DNA from: an uncultured bacterium
GTDB lineage: Bacteria > Bacillota > Clostridia > Lachnospirales > Lachnospiraceae
Direction: 5' to 3'
DNA: 40,012 bases
NCBI GenBank assembly: GCA_947381965.1
Contig: CANCXX010000043.1
Coordinates: 1 to 40,012, forward strand
Part shown: piece by piece, positions 24,219 through 32,610 of the stretch
How positions within the stretch are numbered: position 1 is the stretch's first letter
How the letters are laid out: each line of letters starts with the position of its first letter
Notes under the pieces: generated by a model
Told to the model about the DNA's origin: nothing
The model's database searches: none
Seen by the model: the letters and a program-made list of their open reading frames with translations, nothing else
Translations under genes and position numbers: made by a program

Positions 24219-26474
24219 TTGAATAAGTTTATTGTTGCGGTTTGCAGTTTATTGTTACTGCTGTTTTTGTGGAACGGCGCTTATTACTATTTGGGAATTT
24301 ATATTGATTTTAATCCGAATGCTCCGGTTACTTCTTTTATGAAAACAGAAGGCAAGGAGATTTTTATGGAGCAGGAGGGTGCATATAAGCCTTTTGAAAT
24401 CAGAGGGGTGGATATGGGGGTGGGGATTCCGGGACAATGGGCAACCAGTTATGCCATTGACAAGGAAACGTATCTGCGGTGGTTTGGGCAGATTCAGGAA
24501 CTGGGGGCAAATACCATCCGTGTTTATACCATCCTTCATGATGATTTTTATAATGCTTTTTATGAATATAATCAGGGAAGAGAGGACCCCCTGTATCTGA
24601 TTCATGGAGTATGGATTAATGATTACATTTTTAATTCCCACTGTGACGCTTACGATGAAGAACTGCTAGGACCATTGGAACGGGACTGTCGTACGGTGGT
24701 GGATATCATTCATGGAAAGAAAAATTTGTCTTTGGGAGAGGGCACCGGTTCCGGCAGTTATCGGAAAGACGTGTCCCGCTGGGTAATTGGTTATATTATT
24801 GGGGTAGAGTGGGAGAGCAGTCTGGTGGTTTACACCAACCAAAAAAGTGAAAACAGGAACGTATATAAGGGCGTATATCTTTATACGGATAAAGATGCGT
24901 CGCCTTTTGAGGCAATGCTTTGCAGGGTAGGGGATGGAATGATTGCCTATGAGAGCAAAAGGTATAAGCAGCAGCGGCTTATTGCTTTTACTAACTGGCC
25001 GGCCACAGATCCTTTTGTATATCCGGCTGCCTTATCCAGCTATAGGGAGAAGGTGGCTTGTGTGGACGGGGAGCATGTGAGAAGCACAGATCATTTTCAG
25101 GCGGGAATGTTTGCTTCTTACCATGTTTATCCATATTTTCCGGATTATCTGGAGCTGATGAAGGAAGTGGAGCGAGGTTCGGACCAGAAAGCGGAGAATG
25201 GAATGGAGCTGGTCATACAGAGAAATTTGGAATACAGGTTATCTTTGCTGGAAGGACCGGATATCAGGGATTATTTGGAGAAAGAAGATTATACGGATTC
25301 CCGCGGACGGTATAACACATATATAGCGTATCTTAGGGCCTTGAACAGATATCATACACTTCCGGTAGTGATTTCGGAGTATGGAGTCACTACCGGAAGG
25401 GGGATGGCCCAAAGGGATGTGAATACCGGACGCAATCAGGGCCATATGACGGAGCAGGAACAGGGATGGGCATTGGTTGACTGCTACCGGGACATTATGG
25501 ACGCCGGGTGCGCCGGAAGCTGTGTGTTTACCTGGCAGGACGAGTGGTTTAAAAGAACCTGGAATACCATACCTGCGGTGGATTTGGAAAATACGCCATA
25601 TTGGAGTGATTACCAGACCAATGAGCAGTATTTTGGCCTTTTAACCTTTGAACCGGGTAAGGAAGAAAGTGTCTGTTACGTAGATGGAAATATTTCAGAG
25701 TGGGGGCTGGAAGATATGGTGATGGAGGGGGAAGGGATGACGCTTTCCGTAAAGTATGATGAAAAATTCATATATTTTCTGGTAAAAAAAGAGAATTTTA
25801 ATCAGGAAAAAGATACCCTTTTTATTCCGATTGATGTTACGGACAAAAGTGGAAGCGTTTATTGCAGGGAGTATGATGTGGAGTTTTCCCGCCCCTGCGA
25901 TTTCCTCATAGTGATACATGGGCAAAAGCACAGCCGGGTGCTGGTGCAGGAACGTTATGAGGCGCTCAGAGCTGCCTATGGGGAGGAATATTATGGCACA
26001 AACCCATACCAAAATCCGCCGGAGCCAGACAGCCCTCATTTTGAACGTATTTATCTGCCCCTTGTGCTTAAAGAAATTACAGCAGGAAGGAAGGCGGCCG
26101 GAATAAAATATGAGACGGGGCAGCTTCGTTTTGGCAATGCTGACCCAAAGTCAGAAGACTTTGATTCACTTGCAGATTTTATTTTTGCAGGAGATTATGT
26201 GGAGATACGTATTCCATGGCAGCTTATAAATTTTTCCAATCCATCCAGGATGATGATTCATGATGATTATTATGAAAATTATGGAATTGAGAATCTTCAT
26301 ATAGAAAAAATGTATGTAGGAGCCGGATGTTTTGAAAAAGAAAAATACAAAATTATCCTGGAACCTGTTTCGCTAGATGGATGGGGTGAAAAAGTATCTT
26401 ATCATGAGAGGCTGAAAAAATCTTACTATATTTTGCAGGAATACTGGACAAAGCGGGATAACCTCCCGGCTTAG
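24219..26474 (+). CDS. Membrane-anchored glycosidase-like protein (clan GH-A type barrel)
   Basis: The protein is 751 residues long, with one N-terminal membrane anchor (about residues 4-26) and the rest outside the cell. Residues about 55-470 look like a TIM barrel: EIRGVDMGVGIPG, LGANTIRVYTI, then VVISEYGVTTGRG with Glu387 in the position of a retaining nucleophile, and GSCVFTWQDEWFKRTW. A beta-rich C-terminal domain begins near YVDGNISEWGLED (residue 488), resembling CBM9/DOMON-type modules. The combination suggests a hydrolase or transglycosylase acting on the polymer made by the GT2 synthase of the same operon. The start is TTG at 24219, 8 bases after GGGAGGT. The glycoside hydrolase family number is not certain. 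Confidence 0.7.
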   Translation: MNKFIVAVCSLLLLLFLWNGAYYYLGIYIDFNPNAPVTSFMKTEGKEIFMEQEGAYKPFEIRGVDMGVGIPGQWATSYAIDKETYLRWFGQIQELGANTIRVYTILHDDFYNAFYEYNQGREDPLYLIHGVWINDYIFNSHCDAYDEELLGPLERDCRTVVDIIHGKKNLSLGEGTGSGSYRKDVSRWVIGYIIGVEWESSLVVYTNQKSENRNVYKGVYLYTDKDASPFEAMLCRVGDGMIAYESKRYKQQRLIAFTNWPATDPFVYPAALSSYREKVACVDGEHVRSTDHFQAGMFASYHVYPYFPDYLELMKEVERGSDQKAENGMELVIQRNLEYRLSLLEGPDIRDYLEKEDYTDSRGRYNTYIAYLRALNRYHTLPVVISEYGVTTGRGMAQRDVNTGRNQGHMTEQEQGWALVDCYRDIMDAGCAGSCVFTWQDEWFKRTWNTIPAVDLENTPYWSDYQTNEQYFGLLTFEPGKEESVCYVDGNISEWGLEDMVMEGEGMTLSVKYDEKFIYFLVKKENFNQEKDTLFIPIDVTDKSGSVYCREYDVEFSRPCDFLIVIHGQKHSRVLVQERYEALRAAYGEEYYGTNPYQNPPEPDSPHFERIYLPLVLKEITAGRKAAGIKYETGQLRFGNADPKSEDFDSLADFIFAGDYVEIRIPWQLINFSNPSRMMIHDDYYENYGIENLHIEKMYVGAGCFEKEKYKIILEPVSLDGWGEKVSYHERLKKSYYILQEYWTKRDNLPA

Positions 26475-26476
26475 AA

Positions 26477-26704
26477 AGGGAATTGCGGAACTGGAAACAG
26501 CAAGGGACCGGACATATGTGCAGAGGAAAGAATGGATGTGAAACAGACAGGATTTGCTCTGCGGGAAAAGGCATATGGGAGGGGAATTGCGGAACTGGAA
26601 ACAGCAAGGGACCGAACATATGTGCAGAGGAAAGAATGGATGTGAAACAGACAGGATTTGCTCTGCAGGAAAAGGCATATGGAAGGGGAATTGCGGAACT
26701 GGAA
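26477..26704 (+). repeat. 104-bp-period tandem repeat, locus B
   Basis: Copy 1 (26477-26580) and copy 2 (26581-26684) differ at about four positions, and a third partial copy (26685-26704) stops just before the next gene. The array begins 2 bases after the stop codon of the glycosidase-like gene. Each unit carries a small frame reading MDVKQTGFALREKAYGRG then IAELE. In copy 1 the frame (from 26532) continues to 37 residues, and in copy 2 (from 26636) it ends IAELE-stop. The first 40 or so bases of a unit resemble the repeat at 1-182. Because 104 is not a multiple of three, the frame shifts from copy to copy, so a coding role is doubtful. Confidence 0.9.
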
Positions 26705-26712
26705 TAAGAAAA

Positions 26713-27822
26713 ATGAAAAGTGAATTATTATTGTTTGGTTATGGAATTGTATGTCTTTGTATGTTGGTTTTTAATGTTTTTTATAATATTGCATTAAAAC
26801 AAAATGACCGGAGAATGGTGCGAAAAACTTTGTGGATCAGGGAAAAGATAAGCGGACAGATGGCGCGGATTGCAGCAGGAGGAAAGGTGGAAGAGGCGCA
26901 TATGGCCTATTTAAAGCATTATCTTTCCCATGTTGGCAATTTAATTGCTTTTGACCATGCTTTGGAAGAATATTTCCCATCAGATGAAAAACAGATTCTG
27001 GATGATTACCGCCGTCAGATACAGCCGTTGTTTATACATCTTGCCCTTGTTTACAGAAAACGGAGCAATATGCAGGCAGCTTACTTTGCCCATTTTTTGT
27101 CCAAACACAACCAGAAACAGCAGATGTCATTGGACAGAGTGCAGGATATCCTTGTGGAATATATGAAAAAGGAAAGCCTGTATTGCCGTGTAAATGCGCT
27201 GCAAGCCCTTTATAATTCCGGCTCTGCGGAGAGTGTGGCAAAGGCGGTTACGCTGCTGGATAAGGAGGGCTGCTATATTCACGAAAAAATACTGACAGAT
27301 GGTCTTCTCACATTTACAGGAAGCCATGAAAAACTGGCAGGGCTTTTGTGGGAACGGCTTTTAGCATTTACCAATAAAACACAGATATCCGTACTTAATT
27401 ATATTCGGTATGAAACAGAAGATTACTGTGAGGGAATGTTTTCCATTATGACGGATATGAAAAAAGACAAGGAACTGCGGCTTTCGGCCATTCGTTACTT
27501 TGGGCGGTATTTTTATGCCCCGGCGAAGGAAGCCTTGTCTTCCTTTGCGGCTGATAAAAATCCCCTTAACTGGGAATATGCGGCAGTCAGCGCTTCTTCC
27601 CTGTCAAAGTATCCGGGGGAGGAGGTTACGGAAATATTGACAAATATGATGCACAGTCCTAACTGGTATGTGCGGTATAACGCAGCGGTCAGCCTTGGGG
27701 TTTTGGGGTTGGATTACCGGATACTTGCGCAGACAATTGGAGGTGAGGACCGTTATGCAAGGGAAATGCTTTTATACCAAATGGATGAACAGTATATGAA
27801 AAAGGAGAAGGCTTTGGCATGA
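26713..27822 (+). CDS. Membrane-anchored HEAT-like repeat protein
   Basis: The 369-residue protein has one N-terminal membrane segment (LLLFGYGIVCLCMLVFNVFY, about residues 5-24) followed by helical repeats. Later units such as YCRVNALQALYNSGSAESVA, LRLSAIRYFGRYFYAPAKEA and WYVRYNAAVSLGVLGLDYRI are HEAT-like. Such repeats usually form protein-binding scaffolds. ATG 26713 is chosen because upstream in-frame sequence is only the tandem repeat; its SD is poor, so it may depend on coupling or on the repeat RNA. It overlaps the GT2 gene by 4 bases (ATGA), which suggests the two proteins are made in balance and probably interact at the inner membrane face. Confidence 0.75.
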   Translation: MKSELLLFGYGIVCLCMLVFNVFYNIALKQNDRRMVRKTLWIREKISGQMARIAAGGKVEEAHMAYLKHYLSHVGNLIAFDHALEEYFPSDEKQILDDYRRQIQPLFIHLALVYRKRSNMQAAYFAHFLSKHNQKQQMSLDRVQDILVEYMKKESLYCRVNALQALYNSGSAESVAKAVTLLDKEGCYIHEKILTDGLLTFTGSHEKLAGLLWERLLAFTNKTQISVLNYIRYETEDYCEGMFSIMTDMKKDKELRLSAIRYFGRYFYAPAKEALSSFAADKNPLNWEYAAVSASSLSKYPGEEVTEILTNMMHSPNWYVRYNAAVSLGVLGLDYRILAQTIGGEDRYAREMLLYQMDEQYMKKEKALA

Positions 27823-29240
27823 GAGATGCTTTTCAGGTTTTTTTTAACTATGTGGGTATATTTTTTATTTTGTATATGGCAGGGTATGCCAGTTTCCTGT
27901 TTTTGTCCGTTACGGTAGGATCTTCATTTTTGTATGGTGCAAGGCGCAGGAATCTTTTGAAAAACGAACTGCAGGGAGATTACTATGTGCCTGTTTCCAT
28001 TATTGTTCCAGCTCACAATGAGAGTGTTACAATTGAAGCTACGATTCGCTCCCTGCTGATGCTGGATTATCGGCTGTATGAAATTATTGTGGTGGATGAT
28101 GGCTCTACGGATGAAACCGCTCAAGTGATGGAGAAGGCTTTTGGGATGCACAGGATTAACCGCCCTATCCAGAGAAAACTGCGGTGTCAGATGGTGGAGG
28201 AAATTTTTGAAACAAGTGACTACAAAGCGCCCATTACTCTGATACGGAAAAAGAACGGAGGAAAGGCGGATGCGCTGAATATGGGAATTAATGCCTCCCG
28301 TTACCCTTATTTTTTGTGTATGGATGCGGATTCCGTACTGCAGAAAGATTCCTTAAAAAAGATTGTGTATCCGGTACTGGAAGAAGATCAGATAGTGGCA
28401 GTTGGCGGTGCCGTACGGCCCTGTAATGGTGCGGAGATTGTGGATGGGCAGGTGGTGCAGTATCATATGCCCCGAAAGATTCTGCCTTGTATGCAGGTAC
28501 TGGAATATGACCGGTCTTTTTTGGCGGCACGGATTTTTTTTGATAAGTTTAATGGAAACATTATTATTTCAGGAGCCTTCGGATTGTTTAAAAAAAGCGC
28601 GGTAATTGACGCAGGCGGATACGATACATCCACTATGGGAGAGGACATGGAGCTGGTGGTAAAGCTTCATATGTTCTGCAGAGAGCATGGGATTCCCTAT
28701 AAAATACGGTATGCTTCTGACGCTGTCTGCTGGACCCAGGCGCCGGAGAAGCTGTCGGACCTTTGCAAACAGCGCCGGCGGTGGCATATTGGTTTATACC
28801 AGAGTATGATTTCCCACAGGAAGATTCTTGGAAACCCCAAATATGGAATGGTGGGATTTTTATCCTATTTTTATTTCCTTGTATATGAACTGTTTTCCCC
28901 TTACATAGAAGTGTTTGGCACACTGACCATAGTGCTTGCGTTTTTAATGGACTTTCTCAATGTGCCTTATATGCTTTTATATTCAGGAATTTACGTGGCT
29001 TTTTCGGCAGTATTGTCCCTAACGGCCTTTTTTGCCCGGATTTATACGATAGACTTAAAGCTGTCATTTACAGACGCCCTTAAAGCCATCGGTCTTTGTG
29101 CGCTGGAAGTATCCTGCCTGCGCTTTATTCTGGCATGGGTGCGGGCAACGGCGCTTTGGGGATATCGGAAGAAAAAGTCCGGCTGGGGGCATATTGAGCG
29201 GAAAAAAATTAATTACAGCAGCAGTGGAACAGGAATATAA
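27819..29240 (+). CDS. GT2 family processive polysaccharide synthase-like glycosyltransferase
   Basis: This 473-residue inner-membrane glycosyltransferase has a membrane helix at residues 8-35, then a GT-A domain with IIVPAHNE, VVDDGSTDE (D93, D94), MDADS (D169, D171), MGEDMEL with the base-like Asp and QRRRW at 318-322. Two to four membrane helices follow (about residues 345-440). This is the architecture of processive synthases such as those for poly-N-acetylglucosamine, hyaluronan or cellulose, which polymerise and export a beta-linked glycan from a UDP- or GDP-sugar. The sugar cannot be read from sequence. No cyclic-di-GMP PilZ domain is seen. It starts within the end of the HEAT-like gene and is the likely catalytic centre of this operon. 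Confidence 0.88.
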   Translation: MRDAFQVFFNYVGIFFILYMAGYASFLFLSVTVGSSFLYGARRRNLLKNELQGDYYVPVSIIVPAHNESVTIEATIRSLLMLDYRLYEIIVVDDGSTDETAQVMEKAFGMHRINRPIQRKLRCQMVEEIFETSDYKAPITLIRKKNGGKADALNMGINASRYPYFLCMDADSVLQKDSLKKIVYPVLEEDQIVAVGGAVRPCNGAEIVDGQVVQYHMPRKILPCMQVLEYDRSFLAARIFFDKFNGNIIISGAFGLFKKSAVIDAGGYDTSTMGEDMELVVKLHMFCREHGIPYKIRYASDAVCWTQAPEKLSDLCKQRRRWHIGLYQSMISHRKILGNPKYGMVGFLSYFYFLVYELFSPYIEVFGTLTIVLAFLMDFLNVPYMLLYSGIYVAFSAVLSLTAFFARIYTIDLKLSFTDALKAIGLCALEVSCLRFILAWVRATALWGYRKKKSGWGHIERKKINYSSSGTGI

Positions 29241-29334
29241 AACAGCAAGAAAGGGGCGCTTTTTAAAGCGGCCGGGAATAATTTTTCCGGTATGATGTAA
29301 AAATATTGCGGAAAGGAAAAGGAGAAGAACAGAA

Positions 29335-30231
29335 ATGAAAAAATGGAACTGGCTGATGGCTGGCGGCATTTTACTTTTGGGCCTTACAGTGACGGCGTTT
29401 GGCGCATGGGGAAAACAACGGCAGGAAGAGGAGCGTTTTGCAGGATTTGGAATGTTCAGCTGGAAGGAAGAAGCAATGAAAGATGAGGAAGCGAAAGCAC
29501 TGTCTGAATGTATTGACAGTGCTTTTGTGACGGAAATATATCAGTACTTTTCAGAAGAAAATCTGCTCTCCGGCACAGGAGCCTCTTTTGTCCGCAGGAT
29601 GGGGGAAAAAGGCACGGCAGTGTATGCGCTTATGGGGGAAGCGGCCTGGGCGTATGAAAAGGATGGCGCTTCATTAATCGAAAAAATACGGCAGGTGGCA
29701 GAATATAATGGGCAGCAGGAGCGCCAAGGGAGGATACAGGGGGTGATGGTGGATGTGGAGCCATACCTTTTGGAAGAGTGGGATCAGGGCAGTCAGGCCC
29801 GAAGCAGCCTTATGGAAGGCTATCTGCAGGGAATAGAATGCGCCTATGTATATGCGACAGGGAATAATTTAAAATTTCTTGTGTGCATACCAACTTTTTA
29901 TGATGCGACAAACAGAGAGATACTGGAGCGGCTGATTGCCAGCGCCTGTGATGGTGTGGCGGTGATGAATTACAACCGTACGGATGAATATGGACAGATG
30001 GCTATGGAAGTGGGATTTGCAAGGGAATATGAGAAGGAGGTTATCTGTATTTATGAGCTGCAAAAAGCAGGAAAACATGGGCTGGAAGAAATTAATACCT
30101 ATGCAGAGGCGGGGATGGATATGCTGAAAGCGTCAGCAGGGCGGCTGGAAAAACAGTTTGGATATGAGAAACTCCGGTTTGCTTACCATTATTATGAGCC
30201 ATTAAAGGAAATGTTACAGCTTCCTTTATGA
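29335..30231 (+). CDS. Membrane-anchored TIM-barrel-like protein, possible glycosidase
   Basis: The 298-residue protein has an N-terminal anchor (about residues 5-23) and an extracellular domain. VMVDVEPYLLEEW near residue 140, NLKFLVCIPTFYD and GVAVMNYNRTDEYG resemble the strand ends of a glycosidase-type alpha/beta barrel, with an Asp-x-Glu pair of GH18-like character. I cannot assign a family. It follows the GT2 gene by 94 bp with a good SD (AAAGGAGAAGA). As the last operon gene it could trim or release the exported polymer, as hydrolases do in other synthase-dependent systems. That role is inferred from context only. Confidence 0.55.
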   Translation: MKKWNWLMAGGILLLGLTVTAFGAWGKQRQEEERFAGFGMFSWKEEAMKDEEAKALSECIDSAFVTEIYQYFSEENLLSGTGASFVRRMGEKGTAVYALMGEAAWAYEKDGASLIEKIRQVAEYNGQQERQGRIQGVMVDVEPYLLEEWDQGSQARSSLMEGYLQGIECAYVYATGNNLKFLVCIPTFYDATNREILERLIASACDGVAVMNYNRTDEYGQMAMEVGFAREYEKEVICIYELQKAGKHGLEEINTYAEAGMDMLKASAGRLEKQFGYEKLRFAYHYYEPLKEMLQLPL

Positions 30232-30328
30232 GTCATTCTTTGTACAAAATTTTTTTGTGGTCCTTTTTTCGGGAATAGAGGCATATTTTTAAAAAGAAGC
30301 TTACACGCCGGGAGGGATTGGAAGGAAG

Positions 30329-30457
30329 ATGTCAGAGGAGGATAAGAAAATAATTGAACAGGCTGCACGGATTTTAGTATATGAAAAACTGATTACTCCG
30401 GAGGAACAAATTCGCATGTTGGAAATACTCAGGAAAGAAGCGCATCATGAAAATTGA
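30329..30457 (+). CDS. Small hypothetical protein (42 residues)
   Basis: An ATG preceded by GAAGGAAG opens a 42-codon frame whose product begins MSEEDKKIIEQAARILVYEK and continues LITPEEQIRMLEIL before a charged end. It is predicted helical, and the ITPEE segment resembles the start of a short helix-turn found in small DNA-element or regulatory proteins. I recognise no named family. It lies upstream of a small HTH regulator and may be co-expressed with it. Confidence 0.5.
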   Translation: MSEEDKKIIEQAARILVYEKLITPEEQIRMLEILRKEAHHEN

Positions 30458-30564
30458 TTTTTGGAAAGGATTCGTATCCGGGATAATCTGTGAAGAGTTA
30501 TCATCTTACCGGATAACAATGAGGTTTGAATAATAAAACGTATATTTTTTTATCTGCCGTACTT

Positions 30565-30617
30565 CCATATATGGTATTAATCGTCAAAAATAATAAGATA
30601 TAATATACCATATATGG
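30565..30617. promoter_or_regulatory. Two CCATATATGG palindromes flanking the XRE gene promoter
   Basis: The perfect palindrome CCATATATGG occurs at 30565-30574 and again at 30608-30617, 43 bp apart. A TATAAT (30599-30604) lies between them, and the second copy overlaps the region just before the SD GGGAGGA. This layout suits autoregulation by the small HTH protein encoded directly downstream. Confidence 0.6.
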
Positions 30618-30628
30618 GAGGACAAAGG

Positions 30629-30877
30629 ATGAAGGCACAAGATATGCTGGTGGAGAGAATTAATAACTTATGCAAAGAAAAAAGAATGACATACTATGCA
30701 CTTTCCTATGCGTCTGCAGTTCCTATGACAACTTTACTCCATATTGTGGACAAATCCACAGCCAACCCTGGGATACTTACCATTGGAAAATTGTGTGATG
30801 GATTTGGCATTACCCTAAAAGAATTTTTTGATTCGCCCGAATTTGATGGTCTGGACCGCTTAGATGTGGAAAACTAA
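30629..30877 (+). CDS. Small Cro/CI (XRE)-type HTH regulator
   Basis: The 82-residue protein is almost entirely an HTH domain: ERINNLCKEKRMTYYALSYA, then VPMTTLLHIVDKSTANPG as the recognition part, and TIGKLCDGFGITLKEFFDS as the end of the five-helix fold. It probably binds DNA as a dimer. ATG 30629 lies 6 bases after GGGAGGA; an ATG five codons earlier overlaps the second CCATATATGG palindrome and the SD. The palindromes in its promoter suggest self-control. Its other targets are not evident. Confidence 0.8.
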   Translation: MKAQDMLVERINNLCKEKRMTYYALSYASAVPMTTLLHIVDKSTANPGILTIGKLCDGFGITLKEFFDSPEFDGLDRLDVEN

Positions 30878-31004
30878 TAGCATCTCTGGTGTACAAGTCT
30901 GTAAATTTCTTCCAATTTACTCCATATAATATGAAAAAAGAAGGGGAAAAACATTATTTTGCACTATTATTAGTAATTTTAGAAAAAAGTTTATATTTTT
31001 TTTA

Positions 31005-31033
31005 ATGACTAGATTTTATGGTTGTGCTATACT
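31005..31033 (+). promoter_or_regulatory. Promoter of the second HTH gene and glf
   Basis: ATGACT (31005-31010) and TATACT (31028-31033) have a 17-bp spacer, and TG one base before the -10 makes an extended -10. It lies about 55 bp before the gene at 31087. Confidence 0.6.
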
Positions 31034-31086
31034 TACCTTATACATTATGTGGCAAATTAAGCTGCTGATAGTAGGAGGTCTTTGCG

Positions 31087-31422
31087 ATGACAAAAGCAGA
31101 AATTTTAAAACAGGAAATTTTGAAACAGTACAAAAGTGTTAGGCAGTTTGCCATTGATATGGAGATTCCATACAGTACATTGGTGACAGCCCTGGACCGT
31201 GGAATTGAAGGGATGGCATATGGTACGGTAATACGTATGTGTGATCGGTTAAGCTTAAACCCGGTGGATTTCTCATCTCTTGAAAAGGGAGAGGTACTTG
31301 GAGAAAAAATTCTGGAAAACAGAGTTATGCAGTATTATATTCAGTTAAACAAGAAAGGACGCAAGAAAATACTTGAAATGATGGAGGATTACGTTCAGTT
31401 AGAGAAATATAAGGAGCAATAA
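31087..31422 (+). CDS. HTH (XRE-like) regulator upstream of glf
   Basis: The 111-residue protein has an N-terminal HTH of the XRE type: ILKQYKSVRQFAIDMEIPYS, then TLVTALDRGIEGMAYGTVIR and MCDRLSLNPVDF. A helical C-terminal tail (LNKKGRKKILEMMEDYVQLE) follows, typical of small phage-like regulators in Firmicutes. AGGAGG 9 bases upstream gives a strong start. The glf start codon is only 6 bases beyond its stop, and the SD for glf lies inside its end, so the regulator and the mutase are made together. Confidence 0.8.
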   Translation: MTKAEILKQEILKQYKSVRQFAIDMEIPYSTLVTALDRGIEGMAYGTVIRMCDRLSLNPVDFSSLEKGEVLGEKILENRVMQYYIQLNKKGRKKILEMMEDYVQLEKYKEQ

Positions 31423-31428
31423 GTTAAT

Positions 31429-32571
31429 ATGAACGGGCATTATGATTATTTGATCGTAGGAGCCGGACTTTTTGGGTCGGCTTTTTCTTATGAAATGACA
31501 AAACGGGGCAGGTCCTGTCTGGTCATTGATAAGCGCGGACATGTTGCCGGAAATATATATACCAGTGAAATACGTGGAATTCATGTGCATGAATACGGGG
31601 CACATATTTTTCATACTTCCAATCGTGAAATATGGAATTATATCAGCCAGTTTGCGGAATTTAACCACTTTATAAATTCGCCTTTGGCGGTTTATAAGGA
31701 TGAGATATATAATCTGCCTTTTAATATGAACACCTTCAGCAGACTCTGGGGAATTAAGACCCCCCAGGAGGCGAAGGAAATTATACAAAAACAGATAGAA
31801 GGTCTTTCTATCGGGGAGGCGGATAATCTGGAGGAGCAGGCGCTGTCTTTGGCAGGCAGGGATGTATACGAAAAGCTGATTAAAGGATATACGGAAAAAC
31901 AGTGGGGAAGAAGCTGCCGGGAACTGCCGGCCTTCATTATCAAGCGGGTGCCTCTTCGTTTTACCTATGACAATAATTATTTTACCGATAGATATCAGGG
32001 AATTCCCGTTGGGGGATACACAGCAATTATTGGCAAAATGTTAAAGGGTTCGGATGTTATGCTGAACACAGGCTACCGGGAATTTGTCAAAGAGCAGGAA
32101 GGTGCAGCCGCACGTGGAGAAGCTTTTATTTCTTATGATAAGGTTTTATATACAGGTATGATTGATGAATATTTTGACTATTGCCTGGGAAATCTGGAGT
32201 ATCGTTCTTTGCGGTTTGAAAAGGAGGATATGCCGGAGTGTGGAAATTATCAGGGAAATGCAGTTGTCAACTATACGGAAAGAGAGATCCCCTGGACCCG
32301 TATCATTGAGCATAAACATTTTGAATTTGGCACAGGAGAGGGCACAGTTATAACCAGGGAATACCCCGCACCATGGAAAAAGGGAGACGAGCCTTATTAT
32401 CCCATTAATGATGAGCGGAACAATCATCTTTTTGAAAAGTATCAGCAGCTAGCCCAAAAAGAAAGAAATGTTCTGTTTGGAGGAAGACTGGGGCAGTACC
32501 GTTATTATGACATGGACAAGGTAATTGAAGCAGCCCTGGACATGGTCAGTAAGGAATTGAATTTAAAGTAG
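31429..32571 (+). CDS. glf: UDP-galactopyranose mutase
   Basis: This FAD enzyme interconverts UDP-galactopyranose and UDP-galactofuranose, the donor for galactofuranose in surface polysaccharides. The 380-residue length is normal. The N-terminus has the FAD fold YLIVGAGLFGSAFSYEM, then VAGNIYTSE, HEYGAHIFHTSN, YTEKQWGRSCRELP, VPLRFTYDNNYFTDRYQ and GGRLGQYRYYDMDKVI at the end, all hallmarks. It acts in the cytoplasm. No galactofuranosyltransferase is adjacent, but the GT2 operon lies just upstream and a CapA-family gene downstream, so the product may feed a cell-surface glycan. Confidence 0.96.
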   Translation: MNGHYDYLIVGAGLFGSAFSYEMTKRGRSCLVIDKRGHVAGNIYTSEIRGIHVHEYGAHIFHTSNREIWNYISQFAEFNHFINSPLAVYKDEIYNLPFNMNTFSRLWGIKTPQEAKEIIQKQIEGLSIGEADNLEEQALSLAGRDVYEKLIKGYTEKQWGRSCRELPAFIIKRVPLRFTYDNNYFTDRYQGIPVGGYTAIIGKMLKGSDVMLNTGYREFVKEQEGAAARGEAFISYDKVLYTGMIDEYFDYCLGNLEYRSLRFEKEDMPECGNYQGNAVVNYTEREIPWTRIIEHKHFEFGTGEGTVITREYPAPWKKGDEPYYPINDERNNHLFEKYQQLAQKERNVLFGGRLGQYRYYDMDKVIEAALDMVSKELNLK

Positions 32572-32580
32572 AACATACAT

Positions 32581-32610
32581 AAAAAGGCACAGCCATGACT
32601 GTGCCTTTTT
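32581..32610 (+). terminator. Strong terminator after glf
   Basis: AAAAAGGCACAG (32581-32592) pairs perfectly with CTGTGCCTTTTT (32599-32610) around a 6-nt loop. Poly-A and poly-T flanks allow termination of glf and of the convergent FliD-like gene. Confidence 0.9.

Noticed and set aside
26554-26712. Upstream extension of the HEAT-like protein through the tandem repeat
   Set aside because: The 53 extra residues are Cys-rich translation of the repeat in one of its shifting frames, and the membrane anchor starts right after ATG 26713.
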